DNA from: an uncultured Marmoricola sp.
Lineage (GTDB): Bacteria; Actinomycetota; Actinomycetes; Propionibacteriales; Nocardioidaceae
DNA: 64,000 nt
Reading direction: 5' to 3'
Assembly: GCA_937868075.1 (NCBI GenBank)
Contig: CALMLL010000052.1
Location: forward strand, 1-64,000
In this document: positions 8,622-19,662 of the stretch, one piece after another
Numbering within the stretch: the stretch's first letter is position 1
How the letters are laid out: every line of letters begins with the position of its first letter
The notes under the pieces: generated by a model
What the model was told of the DNA's origin: nothing
Databases searched by the model: none
Seen by the model: the letters and a program-made list of their open reading frames with translations, nothing else
Translations under genes and position numbers: made by a program

Positions 8622-10061
8622 TCAGCCGTTCGGATCGGATTCGCGCCAGGTGCGTTCGAAGGGCAACCGCCAGGTGTGCGGGGCAACGAGTTGGTGGATC
8701 TGGTTGGGTCCCCAGGAGCCTTGCTGATAGGGGCGTACGACGGGTGGCCGCTCCAGCAGCGAGGCGGAGATCTCCCAGAGTCGTTCGATGCCCTCAGCGG
8801 TGTTGAACAAGGTGTGGTCGCCTCGGGCGGCGTCGTAGATCAGCCGCTCATAGGCCTCCAGCACGGAGCCGGCCCAGGTCGTGTCCTGCATGGCGAACTG
8901 CATCGACAGTTTGTCCAGCTTCATCCCCGGCCCGGGGCGCTTGCCGTAGAAGCTCAACGACATCTTGGCCTTGTCGGCCAGGTCGAAGGTGAGGTGGTCG
9001 GGGCCGTGGTCGCCGATGCCGGAATCCTCCGGGAACATCGACTTCGGAGGCTCCTTGAAGGCGATCGAGATGATCCGAGCGCCTTCGGCCATGCGTTTGC
9101 CGGTGCGCAGATAGAACGGCACCCCTGCCCAGCGCCAGTTGTCGACGTAGCACTTCAAGGCGATGAAGGTCTCGGTCTCGGAGTCGGGTTTCACGCCCTT
9201 GATGTCCTGGTAGCCGACGTACTGACCACGGACCACGTCGTGGGGGTCGATCGGCAGCATCGACCGGAAGACCTTGTTCTTCTCCTCGGTGATGGCGGCC
9301 GGGTCGAAGCTGGTCGGCGGTTCCATGGCGGTGAAGGCCATCACCTGGAAGAGGTGGGTGACCACCATGTCTTTGTAGGCACCGGTGTTTTCGTAGAAGT
9401 CCGCGCGTTGCTCCAGCCCCAGGCTCTCGGGTACGTCGATCTGGACGTGCTCGATGTTGTTGCGGTGCCAGATCGGCTCGAAGAGGCCGTTGGCGAAGCG
9501 GAAGGCCAAGATGTTCTGGGCCGCCTCTTTGCCGAGGAAGTGGTCGATGCGGAAGATCTGGGCCTCGTCGAAGACCTGGTGCAACTCGGCGTTGAGTTTG
9601 CGGGCGCTCTCCAAGTCGGTGCCGAAGGGCTTCTCCATGATGATCCGGCTGTGCTCGACCAGCCCGGCCTCGGCCAGGAGATGCACCACGGCGAGGGCCG
9701 CCTTGGGTGGCACCGAGAGGTAGTGAAGTCGAGCCGGACCCTGACCGGCCCAGTTCCGCTCGGCTTCGAGCACCGCTGTGCGCAACCCCTCGGCCCCGGC
9801 CGAGCCGGGCACGAAACGCAGCCGAGTGGCGAACTCGGTCCACAGTTCGGGGCTGATGGTTTCGTCGCCGAACTCCTTGACCGCCTGCTCTACGAAGTCG
9901 ATGAACGTCTCGGTGGTGTGGTCCTCCAGCGACGTGCCGACCACCTGGATGTCCTCCATCAGTCCCGACTGGAACAGGTGGAGCAGCCCTGGAAGCAGTT
10001 TGCGGCGGGACAGGTCGCCGGTCGCCCCGAAGAGAACGACTGTCGTGGGCTTCATCGGCAT
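8622..10061 (-). CDS. zwf: Glucose-6-phosphate 1-dehydrogenase
   Basis: 479 residues. The NADP-binding GATGDLSRRK lies at residues 12-21, EKPFG near 145 carries the substrate-binding Lys, and RIDHFLGKE near 175 is the active-site signature with the catalytic His pair region. It opens the oxidative pentose phosphate pathway. I prefer the ATG at 10061 to the GTG at 10067 because AAGGCAGG stands 8 nt before the former. It lies 46 nt after glpD on the same strand and apart from tkt/tal/opcA, so it may be a second zwf or part of a glycerol-linked operon. Confidence 0.93.
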   Translation of the reverse strand: MPMKPTTVVLFGATGDLSRRKLLPGLLHLFQSGLMEDIQVVGTSLEDHTTETFIDFVEQAVKEFGDETISPELWTEFATRLRFVPGSAGAEGLRTAVLEAERNWAGQGPARLHYLSVPPKAALAVVHLLAEAGLVEHSRIIMEKPFGTDLESARKLNAELHQVFDEAQIFRIDHFLGKEAAQNILAFRFANGLFEPIWHRNNIEHVQIDVPESLGLEQRADFYENTGAYKDMVVTHLFQVMAFTAMEPPTSFDPAAITEEKNKVFRSMLPIDPHDVVRGQYVGYQDIKGVKPDSETETFIALKCYVDNWRWAGVPFYLRTGKRMAEGARIISIAFKEPPKSMFPEDSGIGDHGPDHLTFDLADKAKMSLSFYGKRPGPGMKLDKLSMQFAMQDTTWAGSVLEAYERLIYDAARGDHTLFNTAEGIERLWEISASLLERPPVVRPYQQGSWGPNQIHQLVAPHTWRLPFERTWRESDPNG

Positions 10062-10107
10062 GGGCACAGCCTGCCTTGTGTGGAGTGCTGTGTCACTGCC
10101 CCCTAGG

Positions 10108-11634
10108 TCAGCGGGGAGCAGACAGGTGAGCCGCGTAGGCGAGGGCGCGTTCGGCCGTCGGGACTGCTTGCGCGCGGTCCTGCGGGATCAGCCCGACTCG
10201 GGTACGCCGATCAAGCAGGTCGTCGACGTCGAGCGCACCCTCGTGCGTGATCCCGAAGACCAACTCGGCCAGCGTGATTCCGCCGACTCCGGGTGCGATC
10301 ACTTCGGCTTCGTCCAGGCCGGTCACTGCGATAGCGTTGTCGATCACAGCGCGGGCTTCGGTGCCGAACCGGCGTACCAGACGACGGGGGTGTTCGAGCC
10401 GAGCCAAGTCGACGCGTGGGGCGGCACCGAGCAGCGGCAAGGACCGGGTCGGGCAAGGCTCGCTAGTCAGCCCGGTGGCATCGACCGCGTCCTCGGCCAT
10501 CTGCCGATACGTGGTCAGTTTGCCGCCGACGACGCTGACGACACCGTCCGGAGAGGTGATCACGGCGTGCTTGCGAGACAGGTCGGCGGTCGACCCCTCG
10601 GCGTCTAGGAGTGGGCGGAGCCCGGCGAAGGCGCCCACGACATCGCTTCGCCGCAGCGGGCGTTGCAGGGCGGCCCCAGCCACGTCGAGCAGGAACCCGA
10701 TCTCGGACTCGGTGGGTTCGGGTACGTCGGGGACCGGGCCCTCGACCGGCTCGTCGGTGAGGCCGAGGTAGATGGTGCCGTTGGACTGCGGCAACGCGAA
10801 GATGAATCGGCTGCTGCTGCCCGGAACGGCAACGGTCAGCGCGCTGCGCAAGCCGGGGATGGTGTCCCCACGCAACACGACGTGGCTGCCGCGACTGGGG
10901 CGCAGCCGCAACTGCGGGGCGAGTTCACCGGCCCAGACCCCGGCGGCGTTGACCACGCCGCGGGTCCGCACCGTGTGGATCTGACCGCTGAGCTCGTCGC
11001 GCAGTGTTGCCGTGGTGGCGGTTGCCGACAGCACCCGGACCCGGGTCCGGACCTGCGCGCCGTGTGCGGCTGCCGTGCGCGCGAGGGCGATCACCAGTCG
11101 GGCGTCGTCTTCGAGTTGGCCGTCCCAGTAGAGCAGGGCGCCGCGCAGGCCAGTGGAGCGCAGAGCGGGGGCGAGTTGGAGGGCCTCGGTGCGGGAGAGA
11201 CGACGCGGGCGCGGCAGTGTCGACCGCCGGGTGCGCGCGGCCAAACGCAGCAGATCTCCGGTCGCGAACCCGATCGAGGCGAGGGCCGCCTGGCCCGTGG
11301 ACACGCTGGACATCAGCGGCATCAGCCAGGGCAGCGGGCGAGTGAGGTGAGGGGCGGTCCGCTCCATGAGGATGCCGCGCTCGACCGCGCTCTCGTGGGC
11401 GATGCCGAGCTGTCCCGAGGCGAGATAGCGCAGCCCGCCGTGCACGAGTTTGCTCGACCAGCGAGAGGTGCCGAAGGCCACGTCGTGTGCGTCCACGGCT
11501 AGCACGCTGAGGCCTCGCGCGGCAGCATCGAGCGCGACACCGGCCCCGGTGACCCCGAGTCCCACGACCAGCAGGTCGACCTCGTCGGGGGTGTGTGCGA
11601 GTCCGTGATGGATCCGGCCGGCGTTGGTGGTCAT
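10108..11634 (-). CDS. glpD: FAD-dependent glycerol-3-phosphate dehydrogenase
   Basis: 508 residues. The FAD-binding VVGLGVTGAGVALDAAARG is near the N-terminus, followed by the GlpD-specific TSRWSSKLVHGGLRYL (sn-glycerol-3-phosphate oxidase family) and GGKLTTYRQMAEDAVD near the C-terminus. It oxidises glycerol-3-phosphate to dihydroxyacetone phosphate and passes electrons to quinone at the membrane. The ATG at 11634 overlaps the TetR stop (ATGA); a longer open frame to 12021 is antisense-like. The order glpD-tetR opposite an AGPS-like gene and a lipid kinase matches Rv2249c-Rv2252 of M. tuberculosis as I recall it. Confidence 0.93.
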   Translation of the reverse strand: MTTNAGRIHHGLAHTPDEVDLLVVGLGVTGAGVALDAAARGLSVLAVDAHDVAFGTSRWSSKLVHGGLRYLASGQLGIAHESAVERGILMERTAPHLTRPLPWLMPLMSSVSTGQAALASIGFATGDLLRLAARTRRSTLPRPRRLSRTEALQLAPALRSTGLRGALLYWDGQLEDDARLVIALARTAAAHGAQVRTRVRVLSATATTATLRDELSGQIHTVRTRGVVNAAGVWAGELAPQLRLRPSRGSHVVLRGDTIPGLRSALTVAVPGSSSRFIFALPQSNGTIYLGLTDEPVEGPVPDVPEPTESEIGFLLDVAGAALQRPLRRSDVVGAFAGLRPLLDAEGSTADLSRKHAVITSPDGVVSVVGGKLTTYRQMAEDAVDATGLTSEPCPTRSLPLLGAAPRVDLARLEHPRRLVRRFGTEARAVIDNAIAVTGLDEAEVIAPGVGGITLAELVFGITHEGALDVDDLLDRRTRVGLIPQDRAQAVPTAERALAYAAHLSAPR

Positions 11635-12221
11635 GGCGCGAGGTACCTCTCGATCAGGTGCCAGAACTCCTGCTGAAGTCGCGACTCCTCCTGGTCGTCC
11701 TCGGCCATGGTCTGGGAGGAGAGCAGGAAGCCGTGCGCGGCGAGAAGCAGCGTTCGAGCGATGGTGGTGGGGTCTCCGGCGCGCACCGCGCCGCTGTCTT
11801 GTCCATGGCTGATCAGCGCGACGAGCATGTCGATGAACGCCTCCTGAGTGCGCCCGCGGCGCTCGATCAGGTAGGGGAGCAGGAGGTCGGGGTCGACGTC
11901 CAGGATCCGCTGGAAGAGTTCGTCCGACCTCAATGCGGTGACCGTGTCGACCACGATCGAAGCGAACTGCGAGGCAGAGGTGAGGTCCCCTCCGGCCGCG
12001 GCGGCAACGAAGGGCGCCCACTCTCGGGTCATCAGATCCCCGAAGAGCGCGGCGGTGTCCGGGTAGGTGCGATAGACCGTCATCCGAGACATCCCGGCTC
12101 GTCGCGCGATGTCGGTCAACGTCGTACGCCGCCAGCCGACTGTGAGGATCGACTCCCGGGCCGCATCCAACAACCGGTTGGGAGTGTCCCGCCCTTCGGG
12201 GATGTTACGAAGTGACGTCAT
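11631..12221 (-). CDS. TetR-family transcriptional regulator
   Basis: 196 residues. The helix-turn-helix reads TLTDIARRAGMSRMTVYRTYPD near residues 35-55; the rest is the helical ligand-binding domain with a hydrophobic C-terminal region (LLLAAHGFLLSS). It is translationally coupled to glpD and diverges from the AGPS-like gene, with only 17 nt between the two ATGs. An imperfect inverted repeat over its own start and -10 box suggests autoregulation and control of both operons. The ligand may be a lipid or acyl-type molecule, which is inference. Confidence 0.85.
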   Translation of the reverse strand: MTSLRNIPEGRDTPNRLLDAARESILTVGWRRTTLTDIARRAGMSRMTVYRTYPDTAALFGDLMTREWAPFVAAAAGGDLTSASQFASIVVDTVTALRSDELFQRILDVDPDLLLPYLIERRGRTQEAFIDMLVALISHGQDSGAVRAGDPTTIARTLLLAAHGFLLSSQTMAEDDQEESRLQQEFWHLIERYLAP

Positions 12222-12234
12222 ATGTCACACTGTA
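12206..12234. promoter_or_regulatory. Probable operator of the adjacent TetR regulator
   Basis: TACgaaGTGAC, 7 nt, GTCACactGTA: an imperfect inverted repeat with a perfect 5-bp core (GTGAC/GTCAC at 12212-12228) and matching outer TAC/GTA. It covers the tetR start codon and -10 box and ends 4 nt before the divergent ATG at 12239. Confidence 0.5.
12229..12234 (-). promoter_or_regulatory. -10 box, leaderless tetR mRNA
   Basis: TACAGT on the minus strand followed by 7 nt and the ATG at 12221. It lies inside the right arm of the inverted repeat, so repressor binding would block transcription start. Confidence 0.45.
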
Positions 12235-12238
12235 TCTC

Positions 12239-13801
12239 ATGACGCGTGAGATGCACCCCCAGCGCTGGGGCGACCCCGCCCTTGCTGAGTCCCTTCCCGA
12301 TTCCACCCGGTCGCTGGTCGATGTGTTCGTGGGCTCCCATGACACCCCGGCCCTGACGTCGGTGACCGTGCCGGCCGGTGGTCTGCACGCGGAAGTCCTG
12401 GAGTCCCTGCGGGCCCGACTGGGCGAGGGTGCCGTGCTGACCGACCCCGAGACGAGGCGACTGCGCACCCGCGGCAAGTCCACCCCGGATCTGCTCTTGG
12501 CCCGAGCCGGAGACCTCAGCGACGCACCTGATGCCGTGGTCCGACCTCGGTCGCACGAGGCCGTCGTCGAACTCCTCGCCTGGGCGGTGGAGCACCACGT
12601 GGCGGTGGTTCCTTTCGGCGGTGGCACCAGCGTCGTCGGCGGTCTGGTCGCGCGCCGCGACGGGTACGCCGGGGTGATCAGCCTCGATCTGGCGCTGATG
12701 GATCGGCTGCTCGATGTGGACCCGATCTCGATGACCGCCCGACTCCAGCCAGGGATGCGCGGCCCTGACGCCGAGGCGGCACTGGCCGAGCACGGTCTCA
12801 CCCTGGGCCACTTCCCACAGTCCTTCGAATACGCCAGCATCGGCGGCTTCGCGGCCACGCGATCCAGCGGCCAGGCCTCGGCCGGCTTCGGCCGCTTCGA
12901 CGACATGGTCGTGGGGCTGCGCGTGGCTACTCCGGTCGGGGACCTCGTGCTGGGCAGTGCCCCAGCCAACGCCGCGGGTCCCGATCTGCGTGAGGTCGTC
13001 CTCGGCTCCGAAGGGGCACTCGGGGTGATCACCGAGGTGACGGTTCGGGTGCGACCGATCGCGTGTGAGTCCAGGTATGAGGCCTGGTCGTTCCCGTCCT
13101 TCGACGAGGGCGCCGAAGCGATCCGACACCTGGCCCAGTCCAGGCGGCTGCCCACCGTGATCCGGCTCTCCGACGAACTCGAATCCATGGTCAACCTCGC
13201 TTCCCAGAGCGACGTCGGTGGGGAAGGCGTGACCGGGTGCCTCATGGTGGTCGGCCACGAGGGGGACGACATCGAACGCGACCGGGCCGAGACGACGCGG
13301 ACGCTGCAGAGGCTCGGCGGCACACCCCTGGGCGAGCCGCGGGGGCTGGCCTGGAAACAGGGCCGCTACCACGCGCCGTACCTGCGCGATTCCCTTCTCG
13401 ATGTCGGCGTGCTGGTGGAAACGGTCGAGACCGCGACGTTCTGGTCCAACCGAGCCACCGTGCTGGCGGCGGTGCGCACGGCACTGGAGTCGACGCTGGG
13501 TGAGGGCACCCTCGTGATGTGTCACATCTCCCACGTCTACGAGACCGGATGCTCGCTCTACTTCACGATCGCTGCTCGGCAGGGAGACGACCCGCTGCAG
13601 CGGTGGCAGACCGCCAAAGCCGCTGCCTGCGACGCGATGATCGCTGCTGGAGCCACCATCACCCACCACCACGGAGTCGGCCGGGACCACAAGCCCTGGC
13701 TGGCCAAGGAGATCGGGCCGGTCGGAGTGATGATGTTGCGAGCACTGAAGGAGTCGGTCGACCCGTCCGCGATCCTCAACCCGGGAGTGTTGATCCCGTG
13801 A
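12239..13801 (+). CDS. FAD-binding oxidase, alkyl-DHAP-synthase-like
   Basis: 520 residues. VPFGGGTSVVGG near residue 125 is the FAD pyrophosphate site, FPQSFEYASIGGFAATRSSGQ follows in two pieces, and ITHHHGVGRDHKPW near residue 480 matches the His-rich active-site motif of alkyldihydroxyacetonephosphate synthase (AGPS). AGPS exchanges the acyl group of acyl-DHAP for a fatty alcohol; whether this bacterial homologue makes ether lipids is not known. The ATG at 12239 gives the best match; GTG at 12212 lies inside the operator. It overlaps the lipid kinase by 4 nt. Confidence 0.82.
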   Translation: MTREMHPQRWGDPALAESLPDSTRSLVDVFVGSHDTPALTSVTVPAGGLHAEVLESLRARLGEGAVLTDPETRRLRTRGKSTPDLLLARAGDLSDAPDAVVRPRSHEAVVELLAWAVEHHVAVVPFGGGTSVVGGLVARRDGYAGVISLDLALMDRLLDVDPISMTARLQPGMRGPDAEAALAEHGLTLGHFPQSFEYASIGGFAATRSSGQASAGFGRFDDMVVGLRVATPVGDLVLGSAPANAAGPDLREVVLGSEGALGVITEVTVRVRPIACESRYEAWSFPSFDEGAEAIRHLAQSRRLPTVIRLSDELESMVNLASQSDVGGEGVTGCLMVVGHEGDDIERDRAETTRTLQRLGGTPLGEPRGLAWKQGRYHAPYLRDSLLDVGVLVETVETATFWSNRATVLAAVRTALESTLGEGTLVMCHISHVYETGCSLYFTIAARQGDDPLQRWQTAKAAACDAMIAAGATITHHHGVGRDHKPWLAKEIGPVGVMMLRALKESVDPSAILNPGVLIP

Positions 13802-14730
13802 TCGAGCGCTCCTACTCCCTCCTGGTCAACCCGATCTCCGGCGGAGGCGCCGCTCCTGGGGCGGTCGTTCCGGTGGCTCACCTCCTGCGGGCCGCCGGTG
13901 CCCGCGTCGAGGTGACCTACTCCCCGGGCCCCAGTGAAGCTGTCGGTCTCGTCGAGGAGGCGGTGGCCCGCGGCGACGTCGTGGTCTCGGTCGGGGGTGA
14001 TGGCATGCTCTCCTCCTTGGCGGGCACCGTCGCATCCTTGGGAGGGACACTCGGGATCGTCCCGGCCGGGCGCGGCAACGATTTCGCACGGATGTTGGGC
14101 CTGCCGAGCGATCCATCGGACCTGGCCGACCTGCTGCTGAACGCCGAACCTGTCGCGATCGATCTGCTCGAAGTCGCGATGCCCGGTCAGTCCCCTCGTC
14201 TGGTCGCCGGGTCGCTGTATGCCGGTGTCGATGCGGTGGCTGCCGAGTACGTCGACTTGGCCCACCGACTCCCCGTTCGGCTGCAGTATCCCTATGCCGC
14301 GGTGCGGGCTCTCGCGACGTACCGCCCGGTTGATCTGCGCGTGGTCGTCGACGGCACGGTTCACGACTTCCGGGCCGCCAACGTGGTCGTGGCGAACTCC
14401 GCCTTCTACGGTTCGGGCATGAAGATCGCGCCGGCGGCCAGCCTCACCGACGGGCGTCTGGATGTGATCGTGATCGAGGCGGCCTCGCGGCGCAGCCTGA
14501 TCCGCTCCCTGCCCACGGTGTACGACGGCGAGCACATCCACCTTGCCGAAACCCATGTGATGCAGGGAGAGTCGGTTCAGGTGTCCGGTCTTCCGGCTGC
14601 CCCGGTCGGAGCTGACGGTGAGCCGCTCGGGAGCCTGCCGGCCACCGGAGAGTCGGTGATCGGCGTCGAGGTGCTTCCGGGGGCGGTTCAGGTGCTGACA
14701 CCCTCACCCTCGCGAAAGGACCTGCCGTGA
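13798..14730 (+). CDS. Diacylglycerol kinase-family lipid kinase
   Basis: 310 residues. SLLVNPISGGGAA at the start, VVSVGGDGMLSSLAG near residue 62 (the GGDG nucleotide-binding signature) and IVPAGRGNDFARMLG near residue 85 define the family. It phosphorylates diacylglycerol or a related lipid; the M. tuberculosis gene in the same context (Rv2252) is a lipid kinase linked to phosphatidylinositol mannoside synthesis. The GTG at 13798 overlaps the upstream TGA, and its own TGA overlaps the next GTG, so three genes are coupled. A second member of the family lies at 32.7 kb. Confidence 0.88.
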   Translation: MIERSYSLLVNPISGGGAAPGAVVPVAHLLRAAGARVEVTYSPGPSEAVGLVEEAVARGDVVVSVGGDGMLSSLAGTVASLGGTLGIVPAGRGNDFARMLGLPSDPSDLADLLLNAEPVAIDLLEVAMPGQSPRLVAGSLYAGVDAVAAEYVDLAHRLPVRLQYPYAAVRALATYRPVDLRVVVDGTVHDFRAANVVVANSAFYGSGMKIAPAASLTDGRLDVIVIEAASRRSLIRSLPTVYDGEHIHLAETHVMQGESVQVSGLPAAPVGADGEPLGSLPATGESVIGVEVLPGAVQVLTPSPSRKDLP

Positions 14731-15806
14731 AGACTCTGGTTCGTTGGCTGCGCCGGATCGTGATCGCCCTGGTTGTGCTGAGCTTGGCGCTGACCGGGTT
14801 GGTCTATTGGCTCACCTACCACCCTTCCGACAAGCAGGCCGCGCGGGTGCGCTGTGCCGCCGACACACCGGTCTTGAAGTCGGGGCAGCCGGTCCGGGTG
14901 TTGAGTTGGAACGTTCAGTACCTTGCCGGTGACGGCTACGTCTTCTACTACGACCTTCCCAACGGGGATGGTCCCGACGAGCGGCCCAGCAAGGCCTCGA
15001 TCGCCCACACGCTGGACGACGTCGTCCGCGTGATCCGCGAAGAAGACCCCGACATCGTGCAACTCCAAGAGGTCGACCGCGGCTCCAAGCGCACCGACAA
15101 CGCCGACCAACTCGCCTTGATCCGCGACGAGTTGGGTGCGAAGACCTACCCGTGCACGGCGACGGCGTTCTATCACAAGGTGAAGTGGCTCCCGCACCCG
15201 CACATCATGGGATCGGTCGGGATGAGCCTGAGCGTGCTCAGCAAGACCAAGATCGCCTCGGCGACCAGATATCAGCTGCCGCAGATCTGTGGAGATCCGG
15301 TCACCGTGGCCTTCAACTTCGATCGGGCCGTGCTCAGCGTGAAGTCCCCGACCGACTCGGGCAAGAACCTCACCACGATGGTCACTCATCTCGATGCCTT
15401 CGCCCAGGGCTGCGACACGATGCAGCGCCAGGTCGGCGCGGTCGAGAAAATCCTGAAGAAGACCCCGCAACCGTGGCTGATCAGTGGGGACTTCAACCTG
15501 CTGGCCACCGACTCCGCGCGCGCCGCGCTGCAACCGGCACAGCGGGTCTACTTCGCCCCCAAGACCGAACTGGCTCCCCTCCTGAGGGACTTCCACTCCT
15601 ACCCCGACGCGGCGCAGGTGGACTCCGGGGACCCCAGCTACTTCACTCATTTCCCCAACGATCCGGCCGTCGGGCACGCCGATCGCACCATCGACTACTT
15701 CTTCTACTCCGACGACCTCGCCCCCACGGATCAAAAGATCCGCCAGATCACCGACCCTCGGATCAGCGATCACTTCCCGATGCTGACCACCGTCCTCGCG
15801 CCCTGA
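14727..15806 (+). CDS. Membrane-anchored endonuclease/exonuclease/phosphatase-family enzyme
   Basis: 359 residues. One N-terminal transmembrane segment (VIALVVLSLALTGLVYWL) puts the rest outside. The EEP fold shows as VLSWNVQYL, DIVQLQEVDRG with the metal-binding Glu, MVTHLDAF, SGDFNLL and the final SDHFPMLTTV with the catalytic Asp-His. Members cleave phosphodiesters, including phosphoinositides and sphingomyelin. Coupled by 4 nt to the lipid kinase, so a phospholipid head-group role outside the cell is a reasonable inference. Confidence 0.83.
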   Translation: MKTLVRWLRRIVIALVVLSLALTGLVYWLTYHPSDKQAARVRCAADTPVLKSGQPVRVLSWNVQYLAGDGYVFYYDLPNGDGPDERPSKASIAHTLDDVVRVIREEDPDIVQLQEVDRGSKRTDNADQLALIRDELGAKTYPCTATAFYHKVKWLPHPHIMGSVGMSLSVLSKTKIASATRYQLPQICGDPVTVAFNFDRAVLSVKSPTDSGKNLTTMVTHLDAFAQGCDTMQRQVGAVEKILKKTPQPWLISGDFNLLATDSARAALQPAQRVYFAPKTELAPLLRDFHSYPDAAQVDSGDPSYFTHFPNDPAVGHADRTIDYFFYSDDLAPTDQKIRQITDPRISDHFPMLTTVLAP

Positions 15807-15916
15807 ACCAACCCCCCGAAGCAGCACCGGCTCGCTCGGCGTCGACGCGATCTGGAACTCCCCTCCCGATCGGGGAACAAAGCGGGTTCGGACCTGCGTT
15901 GGGCCCTGTGACAAGA

Positions 15917-15937
15917 GTTGAGTACGATCGACTCAAG
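15917..15937. promoter_or_regulatory. HAIR element (HspR operator) of the dnaK operon
   Basis: gTTGAGT, 7 nt, ACTCAAG fits the HspR consensus CTTGAGT-N7-ACTCAAG at 13 of 14 positions. It stands 79 nt before dnaK, whose operon ends with hspR itself, so the operon is expected to be autorepressed by HspR with DnaK as co-repressor. Confidence 0.9.
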
Positions 15938-16016
15938 TTGGTGGGCTCTGACCCACCCCACACCGACGTACAGCACAACTACCGGCACCAGCCGGTTCAA
16001 CGGGAGGTAACCCAAC

Positions 16017-17860
<1,844 letters not shown>

Positions 17861-17864
<4 letters not shown>

Positions 17865-18478
17865 CCACTGCGCCTGGAGGGGAGCCCCGCGACAGCGGGG
17901 CTCCCACCCCGCAGAGCTTCGGTGACGCGGCCGCGCAGATGGTCAACCAGACCGAGGTCGAGGCCTCGATCCATGAAGGCGAACCCTGTGCACCCGGCGA
18001 CGAGATGGTCAACGAGGGGGCTCCCACCGAGTCGTCCCAACTCGCCGACGAGCTGCGGGCCGCCCAAGAGGCCTTGACCGAGCGAACCGCCGATCTTCAG
18101 CGGCTGCAGGCCGAATACGTCAACTACAAGCGGCGTGTTGATCGGGATCGTGACCTGGTCAGGGAGAACGCCGTCTTCGGCGTACTCTCCGGGCTGCTTC
18201 CGGTGCTCGACGACATCGACCGTGCCCGTGAGCACGGCGAACTCGAGGGCGGCTTCAAGGCGGTCGCGGACTCGTTGGAGACGACCGTGAGCGGCCTCGG
18301 CCTCACGAGGTACGCCGCCCCGGGCGACGAGTTCGATCCGGTGATCCACGAGGCGCTGATGCATCGCGAATCGCCAGACGTGGAGACCACCACCGTCGAG
18401 GTGGTGGCCCAAGCCGGCTATCGCATGGGCGAGCGGGTCGTTCGGGTGGCGAAAGTGACCGTCCTCGGCCCCGAATAA
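17861..18478 (+). CDS. grpE: Nucleotide exchange factor of DnaK
   Basis: 205 residues. A disordered acidic N-terminal tail of about 60 residues leads into the long coiled coil ([20 protein letters not shown]) and the conserved [19 protein letters not shown]; the C-terminal beta wing ends [17 protein letters not shown]. GrpE dimers release ADP from DnaK. The GTG start overlaps the dnaK stop. A perfect 11-bp GC-rich hairpin sits inside codons 7-15, which could lower expression relative to dnaK. Confidence 0.95.
17880..17905 (+). promoter_or_regulatory. Strong hairpin inside the start of grpE
   Basis: GGGAGCCCCGC, loop GACA, GCGGGGCTCCC: a perfect 11-bp stem starting 19 nt after the grpE start codon. 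It may act as a partial attenuator, mRNA processing or stability element between dnaK and grpE. Confidence 0.5.
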
Positions 18479-18530
18479 CCCAGGCCACGTAAGACGCATC
18501 TAGAAACGAGATCCGGAGAGGAGTGATTCG

Positions 18531-19661
18531 ATGAGCAACACCGATTGGGCGACCAAGGACTTCTATGCGGTTCTGGGCGTGGGCAAGGACGCCGACGCCA
18601 AGGACATCAAGAAGGCCTACCGCAAACTCGCGCGCGAGAATCACCCCGACTCCAACCCCGGCGACACTGCCAAACACGAGCGGTTCAAGCAGGTCGCGGA
18701 GGCCTACGACGTCGTAGGCGACGTCAAGAAGCGCGCCGAATACGACCAGATCCGCGACGCCTACGCGCACGGTGGCTTCCCCGGCTTCGGTGGCGGTGGC
18801 TTCTCCGGCGGCTTCGGTCAGGGCGGCGGGCAGCACTTCGACCTGGGCGACATCCTGGGCGGGATGTTCGGCGGCGGTTTCAGTCAGGGAAGCGGGCGCG
18901 CCCGCCCCCAGGCACGTCGCGGCGCCGACATCGAGACCGAGACCACGATCGGGTTCGAAGAGGCCGCCCGGGGCACGACGCTCAACCTTCGGTTGCGCTC
19001 CGACGCCCCCTGCGCCAACTGCCGAGGTACCGGGGGCAAGCCGGGCACGGCTCCGCATCGGTGTCCCACCTGCGACGGCACCGGCGCGGTGACCGCCTCG
19101 GTCGGCGGTGGCTTCATGATGAACGAGACCTGCCCACACTGCGGCGGTCGCCAACTCGTGTACGACGAGCCCTGCCCGGTCTGTCATGGCTCGGGTCACG
19201 GGTTGTCCGAGCGGACCATCACCGCTCGCATCCCGGCCGGAGTCCGCGACGGCCAGAAGATCAAACTCAAGGGCAAGGGCGGTGGTGGTGAACTGGGCGG
19301 TGCCCCCGGCGATCTGCTGGTGCTGGTCCACGTGCGGGCCCACCGGCTGTTCAAGCGCAGGGGCGACAACCTCACCATCGACGTGCCGGTCACCTTCACC
19401 GAGGCGGCGTTGGGCGCCGACATCGTCGTACCGACCCTGGAAGGCGACCCGGTGCGAGTGCGCATCCCGGCTGGCACTCCCAACGGCCGATCCTTCCGGG
19501 TGCGTGGGCGAGGCATTCGACAAGGCGACCTCCTGGTCACCGTCCAGGTCGAGGTGCCGGCGACGCTGACCGAGGTGCAGCGTGAGGCGTTGGAGTCGTT
19601 CCGGGCAGCCAGTGGGGGCGCCGACCCACGCGCCGGGCTTTTCGAGAGGCGGGGTGAGTGA
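18531..19661 (+). CDS. dnaJ: Hsp40 co-chaperone
   Basis: 376 residues. J-domain at 10-75 with HPD at 38-40, a Gly/Phe-rich stretch ([16 protein letters not shown]), then four zinc repeats near 162-230: [24 protein letters not shown] (last residues degenerate) and CPVCHGSG. C-terminal peptide-binding domains end at the acidic tail. It delivers substrates to DnaK and stimulates its ATPase. GGAGAGGAG precedes the ATG. hspR follows after 1 nt. Confidence 0.96.
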   Translation: MSNTDWATKDFYAVLGVGKDADAKDIKKAYRKLARENHPDSNPGDTAKHERFKQVAEAYDVVGDVKKRAEYDQIRDAYAHGGFPGFGGGGFSGGFGQGGGQHFDLGDILGGMFGGGFSQGSGRARPQARRGADIETETTIGFEEAARGTTLNLRLRSDAPCANCRGTGGKPGTAPHRCPTCDGTGAVTASVGGGFMMNETCPHCGGRQLVYDEPCPVCHGSGHGLSERTITARIPAGVRDGQKIKLKGKGGGGELGGAPGDLLVLVHVRAHRLFKRRGDNLTIDVPVTFTEAALGADIVVPTLEGDPVRVRIPAGTPNGRSFRVRGRGIRQGDLLVTVQVEVPATLTEVQREALESFRAASGGADPRAGLFERRGE

Positions 19662-19662
19662 G

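Noticed and set aside
15864-15876. Short palindrome CCCGATCGGG before the dnaK promoter as a terminator of the EEP gene
   Set aside because: Only 5 bp per arm without a loop or T-run; chance is likely in GC-rich DNA.
19582-19662. Longer hspR start at 19582
   Set aside because: It would lie inside dnaJ and add 27 residues without MerR similarity; the ATG at 19663 gives the standard HspR N-terminus.
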